A stretch of DNA of 64,000 nt from Tubiluchus corallicola (GCA_030141605.1 JAQGDQ010000006.1:1-64000); one strand, 5' to 3'. Numbered from the stretch's first letter, positions 1 to 10,330 are shown. The notes: generated by a model from the sequence alone, not told the origin. A program made the numbers and translations.

Positions 1-1814
1 GGGTGGAGTAGTGTGGACAGTTGTATGGTGTGATTTGTCCATGCCAAAATTTTTTGCAGGGTTGGGCTGGTAAAAATTTATTGCTATTAGGCCTAATAAC
101 AATGACATTGCATTCTCGAGACATGTGTTTCAAGATTTAAGAACGTAAATTGTTCATTCTTCTGTGTGCTCAACTGGTAACAAAAAATTATGAGACGGAC
201 GAGGCATTATTTGATTTGAATTAATATATTTACTAACCATTAGTTGTAGAGTGATATTTTGTATGCGGGAAAATCACAAAAAGAAATGCTTAGAACAATT
301 TTGCATTATAAAAAATTAGATGATATTAGAATTAATGTTAGCTGTATAAACTATTTGAGTGAGTATTTTCAAGGTGAATAGGATGGATGCTTTGTGTACC
401 CCCTGCGGTAATGCTGGTGGAACATTGTTAAATCGCATCTTATTCTGGCACGAACATTCAAAATTTTTATTTTTAGTTACATAAGTTTTCCAACAAGTAA
501 GCAAAGTGGTAAGTAATACAGATTTACATGGAAAGTTTTTTGGGTTATAATTTGACATTGCATTCTCTTCCCCTGATTTACGTCTAAGTAGGGGAATAGT
601 AAGTCATGTATTGGCACGGTCGGTACAGTGTTGCGGGAGTTTTAAAATGAAAACCAAAAAATCCTTTTAACGTGAGAACGATATACACATTAAATTTGAT
701 TCAAACTAATATAATTTTTAAGGCAATTTTTCTGAAACCTACTTTAGGCACCATCATGTAGTGACATCAGAGATATTTCGTTTGTCAGGATCTCTTCTTA
801 ACACGTGACTGCTAAAACTAACTTGAATTTAATTGCTGCTAGGGCAAATTCCGAGTCGTTCAGATTAATGTGAAATACTTTGCTTTGTGCTGCATCATGG
901 AAAGTCTCACAGAAGAACACACAATCTCTTTTGAATTAAATTTCTTTAGGGCATTTTTATGTGCATTTTGATCTTTTATACTTTTTTATTTTTGTCTCTC
1001 ACGGTGCTCATTTAGCCTTGAACTCATTTAGCTGTGACCCAATAGCCCCAGGCCAAAGCTGTGAAAGATGTCAAAGGTTACAGATGGGCAGGCGTCCCCG
1101 AGTTCCATTGGCTTTATCCTATTGGTTGTATATGTTGAACTCGGGTCACAGTTTCTGCGTATATTGCTATGTGGGGTCGACGCCTAGTGAGTGGGTGAAT
1201 ATAGGTCATGTGCATTTTCTCTAGGGCCTAAAAACTGAAATGAATGCTTCGCATTCATGCATAGCAGACATAATGGAGCCAGTTTTTTACAGCTTGAAAC
1301 CAACAGCCGTCTGGTCAAAAAATGTCAACTTTTGATTTTATTAAAATCAAAACACAGTTACAAAATAACAAGGCAAGGTGAGATCAATGGAAAAAGTATC
1401 TGTACCCTCGGACACCATGACAGTAAATTATTTGACCTTTTTCAGTCATTAAGTATGACACTTTATTCAGTCAAACCTCAACTGAACTTGAAAGAAGATT
1501 GTAAAGTAAAAAAAGTCGAGCATTAGCCCGTATTCGAATCAGTTACCTTTGGATTATTAAAACAATAGCAGGAATGTGCAGAGCAATGATGAAGCAAACC
1601 CCTTCTATCCTTTACATCTTTTTTGTTTCATGTATGGTGTACATGATGTGGAGTGGGTTGTTTTTTGTGAGTAGTGAGGCAAGTGTGGGTGGTGTGGTGG
1701 GTGTAACATGGCACAGTTTGTGTGGTTTGGTGCGGTAGGCTATGGGTGGTGTGAAACGGATTGTGTGTTGTGGGTCGTGTCGGTGGAATGCTGTGAGGTG
1801 GTGTGTTTTGTTGA
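1..1814. repeat. 1.8-kb tandem repeat unit, copy 1
   Basis: The sequence from position 1 reappears from position 1815 with a constant offset of 1,814 bases, so this is the first visible unit of a tandem duplication or longer array. It is almost identical to copy 2. The differences I saw are G1389 versus A3203, a T6 versus T7 run near 1619, and G1636 versus A3451. The unit starts mid-sequence at the window edge, so its true boundary and any further copies lie upstream. It carries short ORFs on both strands, none with a recognisable domain. A hairpin-forming ATGAATGC/GCATTCAT pair lies near 1240-1258, and a CCCGAGTTC/GAACTCGGG pair near 1097-1146. Confidence 0.95.
678..752 (+). repeat. Core shared with the 319-bp dispersed repeat
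   Basis: This ~75-base stretch, repeated at 2492-2566 in the second tandem unit, closely matches the first part of the dispersed repeat at 3456-3774 and 7889-8208. The shared words include ATTAAATTTGATTCAAACTA and AAACCTACTTTAGGCACC. After it comes CATCATGTAG, which is the reverse complement of the CTACATGATG that starts the dispersed repeat at 7887. This suggests a short internally deleted member with inverted ends. Confidence 0.6.
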
Positions 1815-1850
1815 GGGTGGAGTAGTGTGGACAGTTGTATGGTGTGATTT
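1646..1850. repeat. G/T-rich strand-asymmetric tract between tandem units
   Basis: About 200 bases of the plus strand consist largely of G and T, with many GGTG, GTGTG and GGG runs and very few C residues. The tail of the same tract is seen at positions 1-60. The minus-strand ORFs here read as His/Thr/Pro-rich low complexity and are artefacts of composition. The tract could form R-loops or G-rich secondary structure, which is inference only. Confidence 0.75.
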
Positions 1851-3463
1851 GTCCATGCCAAAATTTTTTGCAGGGTTGGGCTGGTAAAAATTTATTGCTA
1901 TTAGGCCTAATAACAATGACATTGCATTCTCGAGACATGTGTTTCAAGATTTAAGAACGTAAATTGTTCATTCTTCTGTGTGCTCAACTGGTAACAAAAA
2001 ATTATGAGACGGACGAGGCATTATTTGATTTGAATTAATATATTTACTAACCATTAGTTGTAGAGTGATATTTTGTATGCGGGAAAATCACAAAAAGAAA
2101 TGCTTAGAACAATTTTGCATTATAAAAAATTAGATGATATTAGAATTAATGTTAGCTGTATAAACTATTTGAGTGAGTATTTTCAAGGTGAATAGGATGG
2201 ATGCTTTGTGTACCCCCTGCGGTAATGCTGGTGGAACATTGTTAAATCGCATCTTATTCTGGCACGAACATTCAAAATTTTTATTTTTAGTTACATAAGT
2301 TTTCCAACAAGTAAGCAAAGTGGTAAGTAATACAGATTTACATGGAAAGTTTTTTGGGTTATAATTTGACATTGCATTCTCTTCCCCTGATTTACGTCTA
2401 AGTAGGGGAATAGTAAGTCATGTATTGGCACGGTCGGTACAGTGTTGCGGGAGTTTTAAAATGAAAACCAAAAAATCCTTTTAACGTGAGAACGATATAC
2501 ACATTAAATTTGATTCAAACTAATATAATTTTTAAGGCAATTTTTCTGAAACCTACTTTAGGCACCATCATGTAGTGACATCAGAGATATTTCGTTTGTC
2601 AGGATCTCTTCTTAACACGTGACTGCTAAAACTAACTTGAATTTAATTGCTGCTAGGGCAAATTCCGAGTCGTTCAGATTAATGTGAAATACTTTGCTTT
2701 GTGCTGCATCATGGAAAGTCTCACAGAAGAACACACAATCTCTTTTGAATTAAATTTCTTTAGGGCATTTTTATGTGCATTTTGATCTTTTATACTTTTT
2801 TATTTTTGTCTCTCACGGTGCTCATTTAGCCTTGAACTCATTTAGCTGTGACCCAATAGCCCCAGGCCAAAGCTGTGAAAGATGTCAAAGGTTACAGATG
2901 GGCAGGCGTCCCCGAGTTCCATTGGCTTTATCCTATTGGTTGTATATGTTGAACTCGGGTCACAGTTTCTGCGTATATTGCTATGTGGGGTCGACGCCTA
3001 GTGAGTGGGTGAATATAGGTCATGTGCATTTTCTCTAGGGCCTAAAAACTGAAATGAATGCTTCGCATTCATGCATAGCAGACATAATGGAGCCAGTTTT
3101 TTACAGCTTGAAACCAACAGCCGTCTGGTCAAAAAATGTCAACTTTTGATTTTATTAAAATCAAAACACAGTTACAAAATAACAAGGCAAGGTGAGATCA
3201 ATAGAAAAAGTATCTGTACCCTCGGACACCATGACAGTAAATTATTTGACCTTTTTCAGTCATTAAGTATGACACTTTATTCAGTCAAACCTCAACTGAA
3301 CTTGAAAGAAGATTGTAAAGTAAAAAAAGTCGAGCATTAGCCCGTATTCGAATCAGTTACCTTTGGATTATTAAAACAATAGCAGGAATGTGCAGAGCAA
3401 TGATGAAGCAAACCCCTTCTATCCTTTACATCTTTTTTTGTTTCATGTATAGTGTACATGATG
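1815..3463. repeat. 1.8-kb tandem repeat unit, copy 2 (3' truncated)
   Basis: This second unit follows copy 1 head to tail. It matches copy 1 until ACATGATG at 3456-3463. After that copy 1 continues into G/T-rich sequence, while this copy switches into the 319-bp dispersed repeat that is also found at 7889. The array therefore ends here by junction with another repeat. The very low divergence implies a recent duplication or ongoing homogenisation. Confidence 0.93.
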
Positions 3464-3774
3464 CCGAGTACGATATAGGCATTAAATTTGATTCAAACTA
3501 ATATAATTTTTAAGGCCATTTTTGTGAAACCTACTTTAGGCACCCCTTTTCTTGTCCTTTAAATTAATAAATATATTTGATAATGAAAACATCATTGAAG
3601 AAGCTATAGAGCCAGTACTAATGACTCGAGAAAGAAAGTGAAAATGCAGCAAACACAATTAAGAGTTTCAAGTAACAGCCGATTGTTTGCTTAACAACCG
3701 CCAGTTTAACAACATTATCAGTTAAGTATCACTGAGCCTGTTCAGTACAAATATCTGTGACCATCGGGTTCAAC
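3456..3774 (+). repeat. 319-bp dispersed repeat, copy D1
   Basis: This block is a near copy of 7889-8208, in the same orientation, with a few substitutions and small indels. It starts at ACATGATGCCGAGTACG and ends at CATCGGGTTCAAC. No ORF of interest is present. It joins the truncated tandem unit on the left and the 82-bp minisatellite on the right. It is probably a non-autonomous mobile element or segmental fragment, class unknown. Confidence 0.85.
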
Positions 3775-3782
3775 TCAAAGCA

Positions 3783-4268
3783 CATGTAAAGCGATAAATT
3801 CCAGCTACAGCAGGGGTGTGCAAACCGTAGCCCACCGAGAGTTGTTGTGCGTCATCTTGAAGCGCAAGTAAAGCGATAAATTCCAGCTACAGCAGGGTTG
3901 TGCAAACTGCAGCCCACCGAGAGTTGTGTGTGGCATCTTGAAGCACAAGTAAAGCGATAAATTCCAGCTACAGCAGGGGTGTGCAAACTGCAGCCCGCCA
4001 AGAGATGTTGTGTGGCATCTCAAAGTGCAAGTAAAGCGATAAATTCCAGCTACAGCAGGGGTGTGCAAACCGTAGCCCACCGAGAGTTGTTGTGTGGCAT
4101 CTCGAAGTGCAAGTAAAGCGATAAATTCCAGCTACAGCAGGGGTGTGCAAACCGTAGCCCACCAAGAGTTGTTGTGTGGCATCTTGAAGCGCAAGCGATA
4201 AATTTCAGCTACAGCATGGGTGTGCAAACCGCAGCCCACCAAGAAATGTTGTGCAGCCCACGAAGAGA
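3783..4268. repeat. ~82-bp minisatellite, about six copies
   Basis: The landmark GCGATAAATTCCAGC recurs at 3791, 3873, 3954, 4036 and 4118, and as GCGATAAATTTCAGC at 4195, giving spacings of 82, 81, 82, 82 and 77. Units differ by a few bases, so this is a diverged tandem array. It is not a CRISPR, because there are no unique spacers. The minus-strand ORFs here merely read through the repeat and yield a repeated Trp/Cys-containing peptide. Confidence 0.93.
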
Positions 4269-4734
4269 TTTGTCAAGCTCATAAAAGTGCGACCTGGGCA
4301 ATGAATTGAGTAGCAAGTATCAGGAGGTTGTTTCCTGCTAAAGTCCACAATAGTAGGACCAGCCAGCCAAACTCCAGTCTTCTATTATAGGACCCGTTGG
4401 ATCAGGCCAGTCGTCCTCTTGGTCATCGTAAGTAGATAATTTACATTTGGCAATTTTATAATATATATTTTATTTATATAATAACCAAGTTAAAATGATC
4501 TACCTACCATGACCAAGAAAGCGACTGCGTTGATCAATTTATAGGTAGCTTGCAAGCTTAAAGTGTGGTCACCTTTGATATCGGTGGATTCCCAGATTTT
4601 AGTTTCTGTTTAACCTCGATCAGTGGTTGTTTCAGCGTTTCATCAGGTGTTATGTTCTTATAGATCAGAATCAGAGCTAATGTGCATCGTAATAAGATTA
4701 CCAATATCTGACATAAATGTTGAATTATATTGTT
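4269..4734. other. No supported feature
   Basis: AT-rich sequence downstream of the minisatellite and 3' of the last candidate exon of gene A. No ORF, RNA gene or repeat copy was recognised. On the minus strand this would include the 3' untranslated region if the 4735-4873 exon is real. Confidence 0.5.
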
Positions 4735-4873
4735 TTAACATTTAATAACTTCTAGAATAGTTTCCTCGGTGTAGTAGCAATGATGCGTGTTGTAGATCAG
4801 ATGCCAAAAAATCTCTATTAGGCCCTCCTGTTCTTGGCTCCTTGGCCAAACTGCATGCGGCGCACTGGAATTG
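4735..4873 (-). CDS. Candidate terminal exon of gene A (uncertain)
   Basis: On the minus strand a pyrimidine-rich acceptor ending TTTTTCAG precedes an open stretch that continues the phase of the exon at 5671-5733 (AG plus C). It runs for 45 further codons to a TAA at 4735-4737, with residues such as EGLIEIFWHLIYNTHHCYY. A competing frame from the same acceptor reads IPVRRMQFGQGAKNRRA before a TAA TAG pair. That frame would need a different upstream phase. Other exons could also lie in the ~800-base gap. No homology is recognised, so this is a tentative 3' end. Confidence 0.25.
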
Positions 4874-5670
4874 CTGAAAAATTTAATGTGGACCAGCTAG
4901 TGAGATAATTTGCGCACCCATGAGCTACAGGATTAAGCAATTTCTGGAGTGAAAAATTGTCCATCATTTTATCTTATCACATTGCCACAAACACAAAGTA
5001 GAAATGCAGAAGAATGATAAATAGCTATAACATACCACTGAATCCGTGTTGAACCTATCCATTCCATTTATTAGAACAGTAATAATTTTCCTAAGAAAGA
5101 ATTTCATATTTATTGTTGGATTTTAAAATGTTCAAAACACCAATTTGCTGTTTTCAATGTGACGTGCGCTTTACTAGTTACTTAATTATATTGCATCAAA
5201 ATATACATACAATAATCAATTTTCAAGAGTTGTTCCTAAAAAACTTCATGTTGTATTGAGAGAAAATTTACAAGTATAATATTTAGTATATGCGATGTAT
5301 GAAATGTATGTCATTTACTACATTTACAAAAAATTAAATGCAAAACTAGTGCTACAGGCCACCAAGTGCTCAATATTTTTACACAATGATAGTGATACCC
5401 AGGAAAAACACTGCTAAAAGTTCCAGCAAGCATACGAACTAGACTGCCTTTATACAATCACATTTTGTGAAAATTTGACTAAATTAAATGAACTAAATTC
5501 GATTAACTCGATTTAATTAAAAATCATAAAATCCAGTTACAGCAAATGCATATAAAAAAGACTAGCTAGCTTTAAAATCACTTCATCAATTCATTCTAAT
5601 GTCTCAGTAAACATGGAGCTTTTTTCATACATATAAGCAGTAAATAGCACTGCGTTCACAATTAACTCAC

Positions 5671-5733
5671 CTTTCTATTTCCGAAGTAAAAATTGGCTTC
5701 TCATCAATCTCCATAATAAGAAACAGACACTCA
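5671..5733 (-). CDS. Gene A internal exon (armadillo-like protein)
   Basis: The exon is 63 bases on the minus strand, bounded by a TTTTTTTGTACTTAG acceptor and a GTGAGT donor. Its first base completes the Ser codon begun at the end of the 5952-6010 exon. It then reads ECLFLIMEIDEKPIFTSEIE and leaves two bases for the next exon. Together with the preceding exon it gives VQISGSECLFLIM, the kind of helix-turn-helix pattern seen in armadillo (ARM) repeats. The ARM assignment is by pattern only. The exact phase agreement with its neighbour is the main evidence that it is real. Confidence 0.55.
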
Positions 5734-5951
5734 CTAAGTACAAAAAAATAAATTTTCAATCTTGTTACTAACTATGAACATAAAAACAAATTTGCTTTGC
5801 TGAACTATCTAAGCATCTTATACGATTTGTCTCTAGCATTTTCATACTTAACACATTTTTATGCTAAACCTTCACCTGATATTTACTAACACACGAGAAT
5901 TACTAATTTATGTTAAAGCTACAAACTCTATAAAACTGACATAGCTCTTAC

Positions 5952-6010
5952 CTCCCAGATATCTGCACTTGTTCATTATCAGCATGGGTCTCCATAGCTA
6001 ATAGAACCAA
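5952..6010 (-). CDS. Gene A internal exon with ARM-like motif
   Basis: The exon is 59 bases on the minus strand between a TTTTTCAG acceptor and a GTAAGA donor. It encodes LVLLAMETHADNEQVQISG in phase with the upstream exon at 7005-7148 and ends with two bases (AG). The pattern of hydrophobic LVLLAM, then THADN, then VQISG resembles the ARM-repeat signature in which a leucine-rich helix is followed by N-x-x-VQ-x-x-G. Such repeats form protein-protein interaction superhelices. The subfamily cannot be assigned from this fragment; ZYG11/ZER1-like, ARMC and LRRK-type ARM proteins are all possible. Confidence 0.6.
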
Positions 6011-6062
6011 CTGAAAAATAAAATGTTTTTTACATTAGTGGATCAAGAAAACGCTGTAAAAA

Positions 6063-6805
6063 TGTTTTGAATTTGAATGTGTGGCCAATTAACAGACTGG
6101 TCCTACAAATGGCAACTAGATATAGCTGCACACAGATGCACCATAAGGGCTTTGGCAATCCTTATCTTCAGTATTTTCTTGATGGCACCCCCCCAGCCTT
6201 ATGCATAGTAACGAATTTAATGACATGGGTGTTACAGTATCATCCGATTTGAAATTCTCAACACATTGTAAAACCATAGTTTCTAAAGCATTTTGTATGG
6301 TAAATATGATTTTCGGTGTTTCTATACTAAAAACAGAACTGCACTTTTGACTGCTTATAGAGATTATGTGCATCCCTTGTTGGAGTACTGCTCATCATTG
6401 TGGTGCCCTCACCATATGCAAGATATTGACAGCATTGAAAAGGTTCAGGGATATTTTTCTTGTAGGCTGCGCCAACGATATCAGTTTAATTTGGTTTGTT
6501 ATTTAGACAGACTGTCAGAACTAGAATTGCAGCCATTCGAATTGAGATGCCTTGTCTGTGATCTTAAGATGGTGCACAAAATTTGTCGTAAAATACTGGG
6601 TTTAAGTTTTGATGATTTTTTTCTAGTGTGCTACAACCATCACTTGCGTGGTGACAACTTTAAACTATTTACATCTTTCTCGAGATTAAAAGCAAAAAAT
6701 TTTCATTTCCTGAAAAAGTTGTAAATATTTGCAATGCTCTGGATCCTCACAATTTTAATATATGTATAAATGTCAGTAATGAATAAACCAATGAATAATA
6801 AAAAC
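6063..6805 (+). pseudogene. LINE reverse-transcriptase 3' fragment (CR1/Jockey-like)
   Basis: This plus-strand relic of a non-LTR retrotransposon lies inside the gene A intron between 6010 and 7005. Across shifted frames it reads the C-terminal half of the RT thumb and connection region: GVTVSSDLKFSTHC at about 6230-6270, AYRDYVHPLLEYCSSLWCPH at about 6353-6412, then YLDRLSELELQPFELRCLVC. The last 143-codon open frame (6293-6724) is only the tail of the polyprotein. At least two frameshifts are needed upstream, and the endonuclease and RT catalytic core are absent, so it is a dead 5'-truncated copy. The A/T-rich end with AATAAA-like words near 6780-6805 is probably its 3' terminus. The clade is inferred from motif style. 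Confidence 0.8.
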
Positions 6806-7004
6806 ATAATGAAAATGTAGATACTCGAGTTTGTGTAGAACATGAAAACGAAAGTTGTTTGCTTTATACTGTTTAACAAGCTTGTCTGACAACAAAGCAC
6901 ATGATCCACTAGTTACAGTTATAAAAAGAAAATTCTAAGTGATTTTAAAACCAACATGTTTTGCCTTATTAGTATAATTGTGAATTTACTCATGTACACT
7001 GTAC

Positions 7005-7148
7005 CTCAAGTGCGCGGTGGTTATAACGCACTTTCTTTGTCCTATATAGTTGAAGTAAATCATCCAATGACTTTAGTAGCTCTTCAACTCTGTCCATGTT
7101 GTGTTCCAGTGATGTTATGATCTGTTGTTCATTAGCATCTCCAGCAAC
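7005..7148 (-). CDS. Gene A internal exon
   Basis: This 144-base minus-strand exon of exactly 48 codons has an acceptor ATTCATGCAG and a donor GTACAG. It opens with VAGDANEQQIITSLEHNMDR, continues RVEELLKSLDDLLQLYRTKK, and ends NHRALE. It is entirely in phase with both neighbours (10233-10330 and 5952-6010). The composition is charged and heptad-like, suggesting two amphipathic helices. No ORF begins here because the exon has no start or stop, so it is easily missed by ORF finders. The function is unknown; it lies directly before the ARM-like segment. Confidence 0.65.
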
Positions 7149-7424
7149 CTGCATGAATCAAGCAACAGACTGACATTACTATCCCATTAAATAAATACAA
7201 ATGCGTTGATTAAACACAACAGGTACAAGAGCTTGACTAAATATCGAAAAGTGGCAAAACAAAACAATTCTGAACTCGGCTTGAACTATCCCACACTGTC
7301 TTAATATATTTTCTTGATATTTTGACTACCTTACCTGAAAAATATCAACATAATTATCACTTTTAGTGATATTTTAAAACAACAGGTTCATTAGTTTTAA
7401 TTATGTAGCCACATTTCTGATCTC

Positions 7425-7880
7425 ACATACTCTAAAATAAAAGCTCGACATCTGTGACCAAAGCAACCCACAAATGACATGTTGTTACATTTTCAACTCT
7501 GCTGATCATTGCAAACTGATTGTTTTGTGCCGGAAAATCTGATGATTGGTGTGAAGGGTGTATCATTCTCTTGTTGTCTGTCAGCTGCACTGGTATCAAA
7601 TTTCGAGAAGAGTTAATTGATTTACTACAATATTTCACTGTTGCCTACCTTAATTAGTGTTTTTCAATATTTTTAGTAACAACTGAGGATGTTTAAAGTC
7701 TATTTCAAACAATGAATTCGATCACTGCAATTAGATTGTCCAGGTATTGTCGACCTGTTAATTTGGAGTGGCAGGTATAAAAATCGCGGGGAACTCAGAG
7801 AAAAAAAGGAAATAAACCTCGATCACAAAACAAGTATCTCATCAAGTAAGCCTTGTTTTGTGTGTTGAATTCCATCTTAC
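7425..7880. repeat. Dispersed repeat R, copy 1 (internally deleted)
   Basis: Sequence beginning TACTCTAAAATAAAAGCTC is repeated at 9464 onward in the same orientation. The shared blocks include CATCTGTGACCAAAGCAACC, AAATTTCGAGAAGAGTT and ATTTACTACAATATTTC. Near 7740-7810 it also shares the AGTGGCAG...AAAAAAAG block with copy 2 at 9970-10020. Relative to copy 2 it lacks roughly 150 bases in the middle. The small minus-strand ORF here (7432-7638) is an artefact of the repeat. Confidence 0.8.
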
Positions 7881-7888
7881 CGGCATCT

Positions 7889-8208
7889 ACATGATGCCGA
7901 GTACGATATACGCATTAAATTTGATTCAAACTAATATAATTTTCAAGTCCATTTTTGTGAAACCTACGTTAGGCACCCCTTTTCTTGTCCTTTAAATTAA
8001 TAACTATATTTGATAATGAAAACATCACTGAACAAGCTATAGAGCCAGTACTAATGACTTGAGCAAAAAAAGTGAAAAAGCAGCAAACACAATTAAGAGT
8101 TTCAAATAACAGCCGATTGTTTGCTTAACAACTGCCAGTTTAACAACATTATCAGTTAAGTATCACTGAGCCTGTTCAGTACAAATATCTGTGACCATCG
8201 GGTTCAAC
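7889..8208 (+). repeat. 319-bp dispersed repeat, copy D2
   Basis: This is the second full copy of the block at 3456-3774, with the same ends (ACATGATGCCGAG to GGGTTCAAC). It lacks the 82-bp minisatellite that follows copy D1. It is followed after 22 bases by the inverted-repeat transposon at 8231. Confidence 0.85.
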
Positions 8209-8230
8209 ACTCACTCAATTCATTCACCTT

Positions 8231-9094
8231 GTTGGGAGCCGAGTGGACCACTGCGCCAAGTAGGACACTAGAGACAGGTCGCGAATTGAGTCGTTAAGTG
8301 TACTGACACCGTCTGTTGTGCTTGTTTATGTAATAATAATAATTAAAAACGTTAGTACACGTTGAATAATTTATTATACATCTAATAAAATAAAAGAATT
8401 TTATTCTGAGCTGGTAGAAGCACCGCGATGAGGTCGAGAGGTTGGACTTAATTAACTCAGCAAAAATTGTTTTGATGGCTACCTTGCCTTTGAAGCGATC
8501 TGTTTATGCCCACTCATACATACACACAGTGATTGCTATTTCAGTTCAAAATCAATTTTCGTTTTGTTTTGAAAATATCAGTTTGTTCATAGGGCAACAT
8601 CGCTATAACAAACCAATATTTTTCATCCACACTGAGGATTTGGAATTAATGTTAGAAAAATTTATCAGCTGCATTTTTATAAACATGTTTATGCAATTCA
8701 AGTAGCAAAATATTTGACTGAATTAGCAATGCACTTTCACAGAATGCAATACAAAATAAGAATAAATATGACTATGGAAACAATAATAAATACGAGCAAA
8801 GTAAATAACAGGCTAAGCTACAACAATATTACAAAATAACATTTTGGTTGGGACTCAAAAAACTCAAAAAGGTTATTACTAGTAACACAATAAACCAAAA
8901 CTTGACAAAAGGCAAAAGTTGACAAAAGTTCATAAACACTGGAATATTCTCACTTAATATTTAAGTCTACAGCTAAACAATCCTACATCTAACACCTATT
9001 TATCGCTAGTGTCCTACTTGGGCTGCCCATGTAGGACACTACTTTTAGCGCATCAAGTGGTCTACTTGGCGCAGTGGTCCACTCGGCTCCCAAC
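8231..9094 (+). mobile_element. Non-autonomous TIR DNA transposon, copy 1
   Basis: The ends form a perfect 33-base inverted repeat. The left end begins GTTGGGAGCCGAGTGGACCA at 8231-8263, and the right end at 9062-9094 is its exact complement. Just inside lie further inverted copies of GTAGGACACTA/TAGTGTCCTAC. The 864-bp body is AT-rich and encodes no transposase, so it depends on a partner element. CACCTT appears on both outer sides (8225-8230 and 9096-9101), offset by one base from a perfect target-site duplication, so duplication length and superfamily stay open. A related copy in opposite orientation lies at 11235-11981. Confidence 0.85.
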
Positions 9095-9463
9095 ACACCT
9101 TACTGTCTCTGGGTGTTTATTTTGTTGATGCATGATGTACTAACATGATGACACATGATGTACTCCAAATGAGGCAAAGACACCTCTGCTGGTTTAGTGC
9201 CTCGTCTTGGGAGAATAGCCTTGATGGTTTTTTAAACACATTTTTGCACGTAATGTAGCCTTTGGTTAGGAGAGGATAGATGATAGAGGATCATTGACAG
9301 TTGTTAACAGGCATTAAGCAACACTTCTTAATAGTGTTACGGGACTCACTGAATGGATAACCTAATGCACTTACGGTAGCACGAAATGCACAATATGCGC
9401 GGTAATTATCCAGAAAACACTTGATGTGCTCCAAATGTGACAAAGACACCTCATTCAATGACT

Positions 9464-10030
9464 TTACTCTAAAATAAAAGCTCAACATCTGTGACCAAAG
9501 CAACCCTCCCAAGACACCCCGTTTCAACTCCCTTGCTCATTGTAGAGCGATAGTCTTGTATCAGGGGGAAATCTGATTATTGATGTGAAGGGTGTGTCAT
9601 TCTCTAGTTGTCTGTCAACTGCACTGGCATCAAATTTCGAGAAGAGTTGATTTACTACAATATTTCTTTGTTGCCTTAATTAGTGTGTTTCAATATTTCT
9701 AGTAACAACTATAATGAATAATGAATCTATACTAAGGATGTTAATGTCCATTTCAAAATCACTGCAATTGGTTCATTGCAGTCAGTTCACTGCATTTAAA
9801 TCTAAGATAAACTTACAATAGGGGTACTTAAAGTGCAGATACTAAAACTCTTTTTAGTGAATTTTAATACACGTACTGCAATATTTCGTACAACATACCT
9901 ATGTACTGGTGTGTTTCAGTACCAGACGACATTATCGTACTGGTCCGGGTATTTGTCATTCTGTTAATTTGCAGTGGCAGATAAAAAAGTCACGGGTAAA
10001 AACTCACAGAAAAAAAGCAAATAGATCTAA
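9464..10030. repeat. Dispersed repeat R, copy 2 (longer form)
   Basis: This is a partner of 7425-7880, with conserved words as listed there plus an internal segment missing from copy 1. Upstream, ACTCCAAATGAGGCAAAGACACCTC at about 9161 and GCTCCAAATGTGACAAAGACACCTC at about 9429 are a further short direct repeat, so the element may start before 9464. No coding capacity is seen. Copy 1 is probably a deletion derivative. Confidence 0.75.
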
Positions 10031-10232
10031 TCAGAAACCCAGACCTTAAGATATTGAACAAAATGTGATTTTTTACATCCATGTATTGCCTCATATTTAA
10101 GTAGATTTCTCAATATGCACAACGCATTTATCGCCATTTAAAAACCGTTTAAAACATTTTCTGTTTTGTTACTTTAATTATTTAGAATACTTAAATAAAT
10201 TGTGAGTGATTTAAATAATTCTGTTTCTTTAC

Positions 10233-10330
10233 CTGACTTTCTCTCCCTGACGAAGTTTCCTCCCACGTGTGATTAGCTTCCGCCATGTCTGCAAGGTTTG
10301 AGATGATGTCTCCACCAAGCACGCATAAAA
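10233..10330 (-). CDS. Gene A internal exon
   Basis: This 98-base minus-strand exon lies between a TTATTTCTAG acceptor and a GTAAAG donor. It takes one base from the upstream exon (G plus TT gives Val) and then reads LCVLGGDIISNLADMAEANH, then TWEETSSGRESQ, ending on a codon boundary that matches the next exon at 7005-7148. The hydrophobic start and NLADM pattern fit a helical repeat protein. The clean splice sites and phase agreement on both sides are the basis of the call. Confidence 0.62.

Noticed and set aside
316-3340. Three small ORFs (80, 87 and 89 codons) each present twice
   Set aside because: They are duplicated because the 1.8-kb unit is duplicated. They show no domain, and no coding bias could be judged from two near-identical copies.
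3783-4268. CRISPR-like regular spacing
   Set aside because: The whole 82-base period repeats without unique spacers, and the context is eukaryotic. It is a minisatellite.
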